Notes under the pieces: generated by a model
The model's database searches: none
Told to the model about the DNA's origin: nothing
Seen by the model: only the letters and a program-made list of their open reading frames with translations
Shown here: piece after piece, positions 43,718 through 54,193 of the stretch
Position numbering within the stretch: position 1 is the first letter of the stretch
How the letters are laid out: each line of letters starts with the position of its first letter
From: Halichondria panicea
Taxonomy: Eukaryota > Porifera > Demospongiae > Suberitida > Halichondriidae
Direction: 5' to 3'
Assembly (NCBI RefSeq): GCF_963675165.1
Contig: NC_087391.1
Coordinates: forward strand, 124,001 to 188,000
Length of the DNA: 64,000 nucleotides
Position numbers and translations under genes: made by a program

Positions 43718-44859
43718 ATGGGAGACACTAACAGCTCTACTAGTGACCCTCCAGCTACTAAAGAGACACCTACTAAAGAAAGTTACTGGTGGCATGTGAA
43801 CAAAGGTGGATTTCCCATACCACAACACACCTGGGAGAAGCTGTGGTCCCATGTGATCGATGTTCACCCTCAGGGGGACTCGTTGGTCCGGGAGATAAGA
43901 GGGAGGCCTCAGAAGAGACCCCCCACTCCCACAGCACCAACTCTCACTCAAAAGTCTCCTGTTCCTGAGAGCTTACAGGCAGTACAGAGCTATATGAACG
44001 AGCTACAGTATAATCACACAGGCACACAGTTCTTTGACATTCGTAAGAGAGGCCCCCTGTCAAGGTACGTCAGTAGATGAAGCCAATCACTTTCCCTATT
44101 CCTGTATCACTACTTAGGGTTTACTGTATACAAGCTATACAGTCTACTATCTCAGCTAGCTACGGCCTCATCAGTGTACAGGCTCTAGCTGATTGTTATC
44201 ATAATCATAGCCATGATTTATTGTGATTTATGCCATAGCTATACTATTGTACACAGATTGATGGATTGTGCTCGAGAGATATTGAGGGAGTCATTGCCCA
44301 TCAAGTGCCTTGAGGCAGTGGTCCTCTCCCTGTACCTCACCTCACCACTGTCCTCTGTGCAGAGATTCGCTATAGGATTCAAATCAAAGTTTGGTGGGCT
44401 TTACTATCGGCACATTGTACTGGGCATACATTGGAACAGTCTGTACGGAGCTTTGGGTATGAGCCGCAGAGACAGCCTCATGTACAAGCCCCTGTCATAC
44501 ACGGTGAGATCATAATGTTACCTTAACTCTTACCTCTGTTTGCATGTACAGTCTTTGGGGGACCTCATTATTGACTTCATTGAGTCATACAGGGAAGGTA
44601 AGTTTGCTAGCACTTATATAGTACTATAATAATGAGTACAGTTGGCCACTGTGTGACTAAGGTGAAGATGAGCCCCCCTATCACACACGACGTCACTAAT
44701 CACGCCTCTGTGCACTGGAAGGTGAGTGGTCGTGCATGTACAGGTGTATGATTAACTAGTTCATCCCTATAGCATTTCTCACTCCTGATGAAGGATGTCA
44801 GCGATGCAGACCTAAAGAGAAGCTTTGACAAGTACTCAAAAATGCTCAGAACAATGTGA
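43718..44859 (+). CDS. VASH1: Vasohibin, tubulin tyrosine carboxypeptidase
   Basis: Five exons (43718-44064, 44257-44503, 44552-44597, 44642-44721, 44773-44859) give 268 residues. Vasohibins remove the C-terminal Tyr of alpha-tubulin, with SVBP as partner. The non-canonical Cys-His-Ser site is complete: C133 in LPIKCLEAV, H168 in YYRHIVLG and S185 in ALGMSRR, with the same spacing (35 and 17) as human VASH1 C169/H204/S221. The N-terminal block GGFPIPQHTWEKLWSHV and QYNHTGTQFFDI are also family-specific. The C-terminus ends soon after the core (KYSKMLRTM), without the long basic tail of vertebrates. The sequence does not tell VASH1 from VASH2, since it predates their split. A broken copy of the last exon lies at about 46870-46925. 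Confidence 0.94.
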
Positions 44860-45215
44860 CAATTTGACAATTTGCTTTTTGTGATCCTCATGCATAATAA
44901 TCTGTCTCAATATCAACAATTTCATGACCCAATAGCGTAAGTGTTGAAAGTGTAAGGCAATTATACAAACCAAGAAACAGAAGGTTTGTGGGTAGATACA
45001 TCGTAATCACATAATTCATTAGAAATGCACGTTTTATGCTAATTCACATTTTTAAGTGTGTTGTACATGTAGTATCAATGATACATGGATGACATTCTTC
45101 TCCTGTCACTATATTTTATGCTGGAGACAAATTAATTTATTATTACTACATTTATAGATGAAGTGATAATGTTGCACACCGAGCAATAAAGACCTAGCTA
45201 GATATGTAGGAGGGG
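44860..45215. other. Intergenic, vasohibin / BBIP1 tails
   Basis: These 356 bases of A/T-rich sequence hold the 3' UTRs of two converging genes; an AATAAA-like signal (GAGCAATAAAG) lies near 45183. Part (about 44930-45010) is duplicated near 46960-47060. Confidence 0.5.
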
Positions 45216-46212
45216 TCATTGTTCATCACTCATCTCTGGAGTAGCTGCTTCCTGATCCTGTAGCCTCATCACTTCCTGTGCCTGTAGGGGGGAGGAGTTG
45301 TCACCATAAAATAAAAACAAACCGTTATAGCTCCCTAGCTCTGTACTAGGCCTAGACCATTAATTATTGGTTAAACGTTCGGGCCACTATATAATTATAC
45401 TCACATCTTTCTGCATTTTCTCTAGTTTCTCCAGAGTGACTGACTTGAGGGGCATGATCTTAGGTTTACAGAGCACCATGCTCTGACTCTCCTCAGTGTA
45501 GAGCATGCCTGCCTTGGGCAGCACTTGCGTGAACGTCTGCTTCTTTATATGGCCCTTCTGCACAGGGGGCCGGGGTACTTAGAGGGGGGTACATAGAGGG
45601 GGGGTACATAGAGGGGGGTACATAGAGGAGGAGAGTACATAGAGGGGGGTACATAGAGGAGGAGGGTACATAAAGGGGGGTACATAGAGGGGGAGGGTAC
45701 ATAGAGGGGGGTACATAGAGGAGGGGGTACATAGAGGGGGGTACATAGAGGAGGAGAGTACATAGAGGGGGGTACATAGAGGAGGAGAGTACATAGAGGC
45801 AGGGTACATAGAGGGGGGTACATAGAGGAGGAGAGTACATAGAGGGGGGAGGTACATAGAGGGGGGTACATAGGGAGGAGGGTACATAGAGGGGGGTACA
45901 TAGAGGAGGAGAGTACATAGAGGGGGGGGGGGGGGTACATAGAGAGGAGGAGGGTACATAGAGGGGGGTACATAGAGGGGGGGGTACATAGAGGGGGGGT
46001 ACATAGAGAGGAGGAGGGTACATAGAGGGGGGTACATAGAGGGGGTTACATAGAGGGGGGGGGGGGGGGTAGGTACATGACTAGTCGGGTAGTGGCTACA
46101 ATTAATGCTGTAATATGCATGTGAAGTGGCTGTTAATAAATAGATCAGCCACATAATTATCACTATAATTATATTAAACTATCCGTCAGTATAGACTCAC
46201 TCCTGCAGGCAT
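45216..46212 (-). CDS. BBIP1: BBIP1/BBIP10, BBSome subunit
   Basis: Three exons (46201-46212, 45405-45557, 45216-45281) give 76 residues: MPAG, then [40 protein letters not shown] and a short helical tail. The match to human BBIP1 ([31 protein letters not shown]) is very good. BBIP1 is the smallest BBSome subunit, needed for its assembly and for cilium formation and tubulin acetylation. The first coding exon is only 12 bases. A 500-bp minisatellite fills intron 1. Such a small gene is easily missed by gene finders. It lies tail-to-tail with vasohibin. Confidence 0.9.
45572..46068. repeat. G-rich minisatellite in BBIP1 intron 1
   Basis: About 35 units of GTACATAGAGGGGG and GTACATAGAGGAGGAGA (13-18 bp) form a higher-order pattern. 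The strand is strongly purine-biased, with G runs of up to 13 that could form quadruplex or triplex structures. Open frames across it are artefacts. Confidence 0.97.
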
Positions 46213-46357
46213 GTTGGACAGAGGTAAAGCTCTTGTTCTCAGTTATTTTTTCTTTCTAGAGAATGACAACGCCCACTAGTTAGATCATAGCCTCGAGACT
46301 AGGTAACACACAATTGAACTTTGACCTATAGATAAAACACTTCCGATTCACGGAATG
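46213..46357. promoter_or_regulatory. Upstream region of BBIP1
   Basis: No TATA box is seen. It contains CAATTGAACTTTGACCTATAG, shared with the HYLS1/consortin-like promoter at 866, so at least part is a dispersed repeat. Confidence 0.3.
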
Positions 46358-46435
46358 TTTGATGCTAGTCTCGAATACCCGCCTCAACCTAAAAGCTTGA
46401 TAGATTGAGGCGGGTATTCGAGACTAGTTTGATGC
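46358..46435. mobile_element. Short foldback element with flanking direct repeat
   Basis: Perfect 23-bp inverted arms (46365-46387 and 46405-46427, CTAGTCTCGAATACCCGCC...) surround a 17-base loop. GTTTGATG occurs directly on both sides, like a target-site duplication. It is non-coding. Confidence 0.55.
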
Positions 46436-46494
46436 AGTCACCCACTTATATTTTAGCCACAGTATATACAGCATTATGGCGAACATGTTTCCTG

Positions 46495-46735
46495 GAGAAT
46501 GTCACTTTTTAGGTATCTTTCTAAGTATTCAGAAAAACATTGATTTTAGATCCACAGATCAGAATTCAAGTTATGACAGCTGAAAGATTCCCAAAATCAG
46601 ATTAATTAAACGGGGGAGAGGGGTGTCTTTCAACTGCCATAACTTCAGTAAAGTTGATCCAATGTCAAATACTTTACGATTTTCTGAAAGCTTAGAAAAA
46701 TACCTTTCAAATGGTGTGTTTCCACACTACTGTAC
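46495..46735. repeat. Palindromic dispersed repeat, intergenic copy
   Basis: The arms are rearranged: a right-arm segment (ATTCAAGTTATGACAGCTGA) comes before a left-arm segment (ACTGCCATAACTTCAGTAAA), so two partial copies sit back to back around a GGGGGAGAGGGGTG junction. Confidence 0.65.
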
Positions 46736-46764
46736 ACTATTTCTGGTATTATCGCAATCTTACA

Positions 46765-47060
46765 AGAACCAAAGCGTGAGTACCTGAAGCATGTGTATGC
46801 TCTGCATGGATTGGGCGAGTACGATCACTTCAGTTAGTGGTAATGTATAATAAGTATATGATTGTATTTCATGATGTCAATGATGCAGACCTAAAGAGAA
46901 GCTTTTGACAAGTACTCAATAACAATGTTATGGCTTGTTTCAATATCAAATTTCCTAACCCAGTAACATAAATGTTCTAAATCTGCTCACTAGTTTTAAT
47001 TAAATGTACATTATTATAATTATACAAACAAACAGAAGGTTTGTGGTCTGTTGCCACTAG
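46765..47060 (+). pseudogene. Fragments of RNase T2 and vasohibin, duplicated scrap
   Basis: 46770-46845 matches the RNase T2 exon with the second active-site segment (CGTGAGTACCTGAAGCATG; GAGTACGATCACTTCAGT). 46878-46925 matches the last vasohibin exon (GATGCAGACCTAAAGAGAAG), with an extra T that breaks its frame. 46930-47060 matches the vasohibin 3' flank at 44880-45010. The order RNase T2, vasohibin, flank mirrors the functional genes, so this is probably a shrunken segmental duplicate with large internal loss. Confidence 0.7.
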
Positions 47061-47403
47061 ATACAGAGAATTCCTGGATCAAAGGGCATGAGATCTGATT
47101 AATTTTGTGGCTCTTAATTTATCAGTAAATATGTGCATGCACCATAGCAACCAACTACTAACTGCACTTCCCATCAAAGTGATGAGAAATATTTATGGTT
47201 TAGTGGCCCATTCACTCAGTTGTTGCTAGGTTATTTTACTACTGCACTTGGATCATCAGAGGCAGTGATAAATATTTGTGGCTCTTTAGAATACAGTATT
47301 TTATTAATGAACTCAAGCTACCATCTTTGCATTGTTGTGCTGACTGGATTATTATTCTAAGTTTAGCTGTAGATTTCCAGCAAGTCAATCAGCCATCATC
47401 AAG

Positions 47404-47773
47404 CATGCAAGTAGCGATCACCCCTGAAGTATCTGATATATACAACAGAATGAGAGTGAAACAATCCAATAAGTGGGCCATGTTCAAAATTGAAAATAAT
47501 AAACTCATCGTAGATGGAACTGGTGACGAGTGTCACACTGAAACGAGAGAAGATGACAAGATTGAGTTTGATAAATTGAAAGAAAAGCTGACAAAAGAGC
47601 CTCGATACTTGTTGCTAGGATAAATGATGGGGCTGGCGGTAGGGACAAAATGCTGTATTCTTGTGAAAAAGAAACCTTCCAACAGTATTTCACGGGAGCT
47701 TCCGTCAAGATCGAATGTGATAGCTTTGAGAAGTTCGATTACACTACCTTTGCTGATGAAGTAGTAAAGTAGA
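47404..47773 (+). pseudogene. Broken ADF/cofilin copy
   Basis: MQVAITPEVSDIYNRMRVKQ and NKWAMFKIENNKL match the intact cofilin at 52721-53336 in the other orientation. After EPRYLLLG a stop follows and, a few bases later in another frame, the C-terminal part resumes (GRDKMLYSCEKETFQQYF, ending FADEVVK). About 22 residues in the middle (the FGFTLKDGR... actin-binding strand and helix) are missing, together with a frame change. There is no intron at the position where the intact gene has one after IFW, because that region is deleted. A TTTCCAG acceptor-like site sits at 47379. Either a decayed paralogue or, less likely, a short truncated protein of about 73 residues. Confidence 0.7.
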
Positions 47774-47925
47774 AAAGAGTTTCTAGTATCTCAGGCACCT
47801 CCATACAGTAATATAGTGTTGTGCCTGTTCAGAGTACTTTTTTGTCATGCAAACATCAACAGATAATTTTGTGAGAATATTAAACAAACCGGCAGCAAGT
47901 AACAATAATTATTGTGCTGGATTAC

Positions 47926-48063
47926 TGGTTGGCAGAAGACCATGACCACACATTGTATCCTACTATTTAAGTGGTCATGGTTACCACTCACTGTATCGGT
48001 ATCACGATTTAGGAGGCCGATAATAGTAGGATACAGTGTGTGGTCATGATCTTCTGCCAACCA
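47926..48063. mobile_element. Foldback/MITE-like element with 42-bp inverted arms
   Basis: The arm 47926-47967 (TGGTTGGCAGAAGACCATGA...) is the reverse complement of 48022-48063 with two mismatches in 42, around a 54-base centre. It ends about 170 bases before the GMAP-210 start codon, so it may be within its promoter. No clear target-site duplication is seen. Confidence 0.6.
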
Positions 48064-48234
48064 ACCTGAAATCCTCTGTAACAGTAGGACAGTGGCAGTG
48101 GTGCCAGGTCAGCGGTGTGCGCATGCGCAGCTGGGTACACTCAAGAAGTGCGGCCTGGGATCGAAGCTTACGACATCTCAGATGCTATGACGATCCTTAC
48201 CACACAAGATCAGAGCCTGCTAAGAAGACCCAAG

Positions 48235-51194
48235 ATGGCCTGGTTTGGGGACAGACTGAGCCAGTTCTCAAACCTGACAGATCAGATCTCCAGTTTCACT
48301 AAAGAGGTGCTCACTGAGACAACAGAAGAAGTGGAAGGTAGCTAGCTTCACCAGAAGAGTGTGTGTATACACTGTAAACAAAAAAAGTGTGCTTACTAGT
48401 AATGACCCCACCCCCCTTTTCTGTAGACCCTGCAGCTGAGCTCCAGGTGGCCAGGAGGAGAGTGACTGAGTTGGAGGAGGTCAATCATCACATCAGGACT
48501 GAGGTATGACATGTGCAGCACAGTACTTACGATGCAATAATGGTAAGTGTTTCGGTTGTTGCTGTAATGCAAGTCTAATAGGGGATAAGGGAAAACAACC
48601 ATTAATTTCTGGTATAGCTGTGTCCTCTTATACCATTGGCCATTGCAGGGAACGCTCTACCCTAGGCCCTGTAGTGGTCTACCCTGGGCCCTGTAGTGGT
48701 CTGCCCTAGGCCCTGTAGTGGTCTACCCTGGGCGCCTACCCTAGGCCCTGTAGTGGTCTGCCCTAGGCCCTGTAGTGGTCTGCCCTAGGCCCTGTAGTGG
48801 TCTACCCTGGGCCCTGTAGTATCAATTCCCTATGAGCGCAGCAAGCAACATCACACTGTGGCTATGACCAACTGTTTCCTCTCTTGCAGCATGAGAAACT
48901 GAAGGTACATTGCGAGGAGGTGACTGAACGCTTGGAGACTTCAGAGTACCAGATATCCACCATTTCTCAAGAGTATCGTAAACTACTACAGGAAAAAGAA
49001 GAAGCATTGAACAAAGTTAGAGCTGATAATGAGAGGTTACGACAAGAGCACAAACACCTCGTGAGTGATGCAACTGCACAGTCTCCTTTACAAGAGCTAG
49101 CCGGTAGTGGACAGTTCTTTCAAAATGGCGGTGGCTTTGAGACGATTGACCTGGGGGGTGGGGAGTGGGCAGAGGGGGATTATCACAATTTCAGTGATGT
49201 TGTTACATCACAGAGTACGATCAACCAGTTGCAGAGTGAGCTGGCGAGGGTCAAGGTGGAGTGCCAGCAATGGAGGGAGCTAGCTGAACAGGTGAGACGG
49301 GTTGAGATGTTCATGTGCTGTGCTTAATTGGATTGTTTGTTTCTAACAGAACACAAGTACAGACACCACCGCTCTCCTGAGAGAGGAAATTAAGGTTTTG
49401 ATATAGCATATAGCGTCTTATTAAACAATTTTTGACAGTTTAGAAAGGGATCTGTGTTTAAATCCAAAATTTTGTCAGGGCCCTAATTTGCCATTTTTCG
49501 GCCTTGGACCATGGGCTATTTATTATCCATGGTATCGCCAAATTGGCAAATACTTTTATCTCTCAAATATAAACTTTGATGACACAATTTGAAAGGTCTC
49601 TCTAAAATTGAATCAACGGAATTCAAGTTATGGCAGCTGAAAAAGTCCTCATAATAACCATTGATTAAACGGAGGGGGCGGGGTGTGGTTGAACATCTTT
49701 CAACAGTCATAACTTTTTGTATTGTGCAGTGTTTTCTATAATGTTGCAAGCTCAGCATTTTCTTTATTCAATCGTATAAATGTACCCTCACAGGAGCTTC
49801 AAGGCTCACTACACCGTGAAAGGGAACAACACGAACAGGAGTTGTCGTCCATAGCAACCCGACAGTCAGAGCAGAGGACAGGAGATGAAGAGGAGGTTGG
49901 TTGGAGGGAGAGGTGTGCTGAGCTACAAGCCGAGGTGGCCTCCCTAACACAAGGGGAGGTTGAACTAGCGGCAACTCGAGAAATGAACTCACAATTACAG
50001 AACAAGCTACGTGTGTTGGTGCGTGATAAAGACGAACTTGAAGAGAGATTAGCAGAGAGTGTGTGTGCATTGGAGAGAGAGAAGGACTCGGAAGTGTTAC
50101 GATTGGGCAGTGAGAAGTTGCGACTAGAGGCAGAGTTGAGAGGACTACAGGGAAGCATAGCAAACCACCAGGATGTGATTAACAAGCTCCAAGAAGAGCA
50201 CAGTCTAGCTCAGAATGAAATCAAGTTACTCAGACACAATATCGAGGCTCTGGAGGGACAAGTGACTGCTAAAGAAGCCACTTTGACACACCAGCAGAGG
50301 GAGGATGGGCAACGGACACAGGACATCACACCCACTCAGGCAGAACTAAACACTCTAAGTGAACAAGTTACACACTTGCAACAAGAGATGGTTGATATCA
50401 CAAGTAGAAACAACGAAGAAAAGGAAACTTTAGAGGAAAGGTTCAAAGTTCAGGATGCTAACACAAAGCAACAACTGTTGGAAAAGGATCGTATTATTCA
50501 AGAACTTACTGCTAGCCTGGAAGAGGTGAAAGGTCGATTAGCCGAGAGGGACGTGACTCGTGATACACTCAGTAGAGAGCTTGGCAGGAAAGAGGAGGAG
50601 GTGTCCAAATACTCAAAGCAGCTGATTCAACTACGGGCACATCTACTAGAGGTAAGTGATTCAATTACTTAACTTTCAGGCCCTTTGACCAATCTATGCT
50701 CTGAATGCCCATAATTGAATTGGGATTGTTCCAATGCATTCAGTAGCTCTTTGATAGAGATACAAGATGGTGTCGATGCTTAGAATATAATCGATGCATG
50801 CAACTTTATTGCCTTAATAGGTGGAGGAACGCTACACTCATGAAGCATTGAGAGCGGATGAAAGAGAGACGATTTTGAGGCAAGAGCTCACACAACTTAG
50901 AGAGAGCAATCAACCGTCAGCCATTCAGGACAATCAAGACAAGTAAGCAAAGGATAATTATGTCACATTTATAGTACATGTACCCCCCCACGCCCCCACG
51001 CCCCTCACGCACACACAGTCAATCTCTTCGAGAGCAGCTGGTTCGAGCACAGGATGACCTCCAGACAATGGTGGATCAGAGGGACGACGCCCTCCTACAG
51101 ATGAGCAATGCACAGGAACAGGCTCACCAGAATGCCACTTCTCTACGAAACCTGCAGACTGTCCTGGAGCAGTTCCAGAGAGGTGACACTATTG

Positions 51195-51271
<77 letters not shown>

Positions 51272-51305
51272 AGCATTTCTTGGGCCACCTGCAACAACTA
51301 TAATA

Positions 51306-51341
<36 letters not shown>

Positions 51342-51346
51342 CGTGC

Positions 51347-51385
<39 letters not shown>

Positions 51386-52494
51386 TGTGTGTGTGTGTGT
51401 GCGTGCGTGCGTGCGTATGTATGTGCGCGTGCGTGTGCATGTGTGTGTGTTTCTTAGGGCTTCCTGTTATTGTGTCAGTACAATGAGTAGAGCTTCTCTC
51501 CACAGTAAATAATTTGCTTCTTGTGACAGTGAGATTGATGCATGATGATAACTATTGTGTTTCATTGTGTTTCATTCTAGTATGACCTGCCCTATTAGGC
51601 TGTAGTCTTGTCCCTCTAGATCAGAGCTCTGAATTGGCTGAGGCTCTCAAACGCTCTCAACTGGACCTAGTTGAGGCTCGTAGTGAGTGTAGCCAGCTGA
51701 CCAATCAGCTTGAGGGGGCGGGGTATCTCTCAGGGGAGGTAGTCTCTCTCAGACAAGAAGTGAGCGTGAAAAACGAGAGGATTGTTGAGTTGCAGAGAGA
51801 GTGTGAGTAGTGTAGTGTGTGATGTGTGATTACGGCATTGTGTTTGTGTGCAGTGGAGAGTGTGGGGGGTGCTCTGGAGGCAGAAAAGAGTGAGAGGATG
51901 AAGAGTGACAACGTAGATCGTGTTGACAGGTACACCATACATGTATACAATATGATAACATTGTTCACCACCCCACAGAGCACTTGTCAAGAACCTCGTA
52001 CTAGGGTATGTTCACACGACTGATGCTAAGAAGCCAGAGGTACTCCAATTGATGGGCAAGATATTGGATTTCACTGAGGACGAGTTGCTAGGGGCGATGG
52101 GAAGGGGGCGTGGCAAAGGTTGGCTATTTGGACTGTGGAGTGGACCGCACACTCAATCAGAACAAGTAAACACGATAATATCGATTAAGCACATAATTAT
52201 ATCATTGTTTTGTAGTCGTCTCTGTCTCAACTTTTCATCAAGTTCCTCGAGAGTGAGTCCTCCCCTCAGCTGGCCACACCCACACCTGCCACGCCCATTA
52301 CTGGATATGTGGACTCTCGTACGGACCCTGATCGTCCATCACTAGCCACAGCTGCCCTCGTGGGACCACCCCCTGTTACAACTACCTCAGAACCACACCC
52401 ACCAACGTCTGAGACCCCGTCCAATCAAATTCAAGCATTAGTGCCTAAAGACCAAGCTCAGTCATCTATACTCAATAATGTTCTTAATAGTTAA
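48235..52494 (+). CDS. TRIP11: GMAP-210/TRIP11-like golgin
   Basis: Eleven exons (48235-48337, 48427-48503, 48890-49291, 49350-49394, 49794-50651, 50821-50942, 51019-51182, 51620-51802, 51854-51929, 51979-52165, 52216-52494) give 831 residues. The start [21 protein letters not shown] followed by [13 protein letters not shown] matches the ALPS curvature-sensing motif of human GMAP-210. [20 protein letters not shown] matches the conserved block near human residue 190. A coiled coil fills the middle, and the C-terminus has the GRAB domain ([25 protein letters not shown]) that binds ARF1-GTP, then [14 protein letters not shown]-210 tethers small vesicles to the cis-Golgi and positions IFT20 for cilia. 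The coiled coil is far shorter than in human (1,979 residues). Confidence 0.92.
48655..48825. repeat. Tandem repeat in GMAP-210 intron 2
   Basis: About seven units of CCCTGTAGTGGTCTACCCTG plus GG/AGG (21-23 bp), with CTACC/CTGCC variants. Confidence 0.9.
49395..49715. repeat. Palindromic dispersed repeat in GMAP-210 intron 4
   Basis: It fills the intron 49395-49793. It contains the GGCCTTGGACCATGGGCTAT centre and the right-hand end ATTCAAGTTATGGCAGCTGA, then GTGGTTGAACATCTTTCAAC. Confidence 0.75.
51197..51450. repeat. Two (GT)n microsatellites
   Basis: Runs at about 51197-51269 and 51311-51450, the second with GC interruptions (GTGCGTGCGT), lie in a GMAP-210 intron. Confidence 0.95.
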
Positions 52495-52720
52495 TTTAAT
52501 TTAATTGCGTCCGTGTTTGCATTAATTACTTAAATAATATTCAACTCACATGTTAACTCACATGACTTACAAAATAGTATAATATAATATATTACACAGC
52601 ATGCAGAATTATACATAAAAACAAAATCACACAAACTAAAGAACTTGAGCAACTATGAGTATACCTCACTACAGACACAACACTAACATCGTCTTTACTA
52701 GGTGCCTGGCTATAATTGGT

Positions 52721-53336
52721 TTATGCTTTCCTTTCAACTTCATCGGAAAAGGTGGTATAATCCATTTCCCCGGAATCGTTGGCCTGGAACTCAAGGCCAA
52801 TACCCACGAAAGCTTTCTTGATGGAGTCTTTTGAAGAAGCATAAATCATTTTGTCCCCAATCTTGGCATTGTTATCATCACACCTATAGAAATAACAACC
52901 TCAGTAAATGACCATTGACTGGTATTATCATGAGCAACTTACCAGAAAATAAATGCCAATTTATTTATTTTCCTTCCATCCTTAAGTGTGAAGCCAAAGT
53001 CGTACAAGATGTATTGAGGTTCCTTGCCTAGCGCGGCTTTCATTATATCGAACTGGACCTTGTCATCGTCTTTGTTGTCAGTTGTGCACTTTTCACCTAC
53101 TTCGGCTACAGTGATCTTCTTCTTATTTTCAATCTTGAAGGTGGCCCACTTGTTTGTTTTCCTTGTTTTAATGTCATTGAACAAAGTATTTATTTCAGGA
53201 TCGACCTCAACGCCTGACATAGCCTGAATGCAGTGAAGGAACAAGCACAAGTCAAATAGTATCAGAGTACACGCACTGTATAGCCGGCCAGGTTGCCACA
53301 CAACACACGCTAGCACAACTACACAGAGCTTACCAT
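52721..53336 (-). CDS. ADF/cofilin actin-severing protein
   Basis: Three exons (53334-53336, 52943-53223, 52721-52883) give 148 residues. The first coding exon is the ATG alone, a structure also found in vertebrate cofilin genes. AMSGVEVDPEINTLF carries the N-terminal Ser that LIM kinase phosphorylates in relatives; TRKTNKWATFKIE, YDFGFTLKDGRKINKLAFIFW and GDKMIYASSKDSIKKAF follow the ADF-H fold with the long actin-binding helix. The product binds and severs ADP-actin filaments. The intact gene contrasts with the broken copy at 47404. It lies tail-to-tail with GMAP-210 and head-to-head with COA6. Confidence 0.92.
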
Positions 53337-53623
53337 GGTGACTGTTGTGTTAGATGACTTGCTCGAGTTAAGACAAAGATACAAGCTTGAGATCGAGACT
53401 CAGTTTTCCACAGCCTTCAACTTTTGAGAAGGTTATAAAAGAGGGTTGACCTTGAGTTTATCACCGTATAAGGTAAAAAGCAGCACCTCTTCACCGGAAC
53501 AACATACCGATGACGTCACAAGAGCATTGCTATCCACCCCTCTTATGGCAGAAAGAGAAAACACTCTAAAAATACACTAGTAGCAGCATAACGTAATGCA
53601 GTGCACTCTCTGGGAAAGGAATC
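53337..53623. promoter_or_regulatory. Divergent promoter, cofilin / COA6
   Basis: These 287 bases include GTTATAAAAGAGG near 53432-53444 on the + strand, and CCGATGACGTCACAAG (a CRE, TGACGTCA) at about 53508-53523. CTCGAGTTAAGAC lies close to the cofilin start. Confidence 0.5.
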
Positions 53624-54038
53624 ATGGGGTAAGGACATGCAGGACTGTGATGACATGCGTGTGTAATGTGTTGTGTTTATGCAGGGATAAGGTAGCTCCA
53701 GACGTGAAGGCCCGGCAGGTCTGCTACACAGCCAGAGACAACTTCTACCAATGTATGCTAGAGCACCACGAACAAGAGGAACAATGCACACAATTCAAAC
53801 AAACCTACCAGAACAGCTGCCTTCCCTCCTGGGTGAGCTGATATATTTAATTTTAATTAATAAATTATTGATGCATGCAGTAATTATTATTTTAATAAGA
53901 TATGTAATTTATTATACAATCCATAATTTTTCTTCACTCCCTCAGGTGAAGTATTTTGACAAGAAGAGAGTTTATGATGAGTACAAAAAGAAGCTACAAG
54001 AGAAAGGATACAAACCTTTACCAGACAATGATAGATAA
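53624..54038 (+). CDS. COA6: COA6, cytochrome c oxidase assembly factor 6
   Basis: Three exons (53624-53628, 53685-53832, 53946-54038) give 81 residues starting MGDKVAPDVKARQVC. The first coding exon is only ATGGG. The twin cysteine motifs are CYTARDNFYQC (CX9C) and CTQFKQTYQNSC (CX10C), followed by W-VKYFDKKRVYDEYKKKL, matching human COA6 (ARDEYWKC, CPQQWIKYFDKRRDY). COA6 sits in the mitochondrial intermembrane space and helps SCO proteins deliver copper to the CuA site of COX2. The start was fixed by phase: only this ATG joins in frame to exon 2. Confidence 0.93.
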
Positions 54039-54193
54039 CGGAACGATAATTATAATTATTGGACATAAAATTCTGTTTCAATTCAATCTGCCCATCTGTT
54101 GTTCATGTATTAAATCAGCAACTATTGAGCTAATAGTTTGTTGTTTTGGTCTTGTGTACATGCTTCAAATTCAAAATATCAGGCTGGGCAATA

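Noticed and set aside
45493-46163. Long frames of Met-Tyr-Pro-Pro-Leu-Cys type
   Set aside because: They are six-frame readings of the G-rich minisatellite in BBIP1 intron 1; all frames stay open because the unit has no stop.
51108-51512. Cys-Val repeat frames after a GMAP-210 exon
   Set aside because: Products of GT microsatellites in the intron; the real exon ends at 51182.
53596-53841. Unspliced COA6 start MQCTLWERNHG
   Set aside because: That ATG is not in phase with exon 2 after splicing; the ATG at 53624 is.
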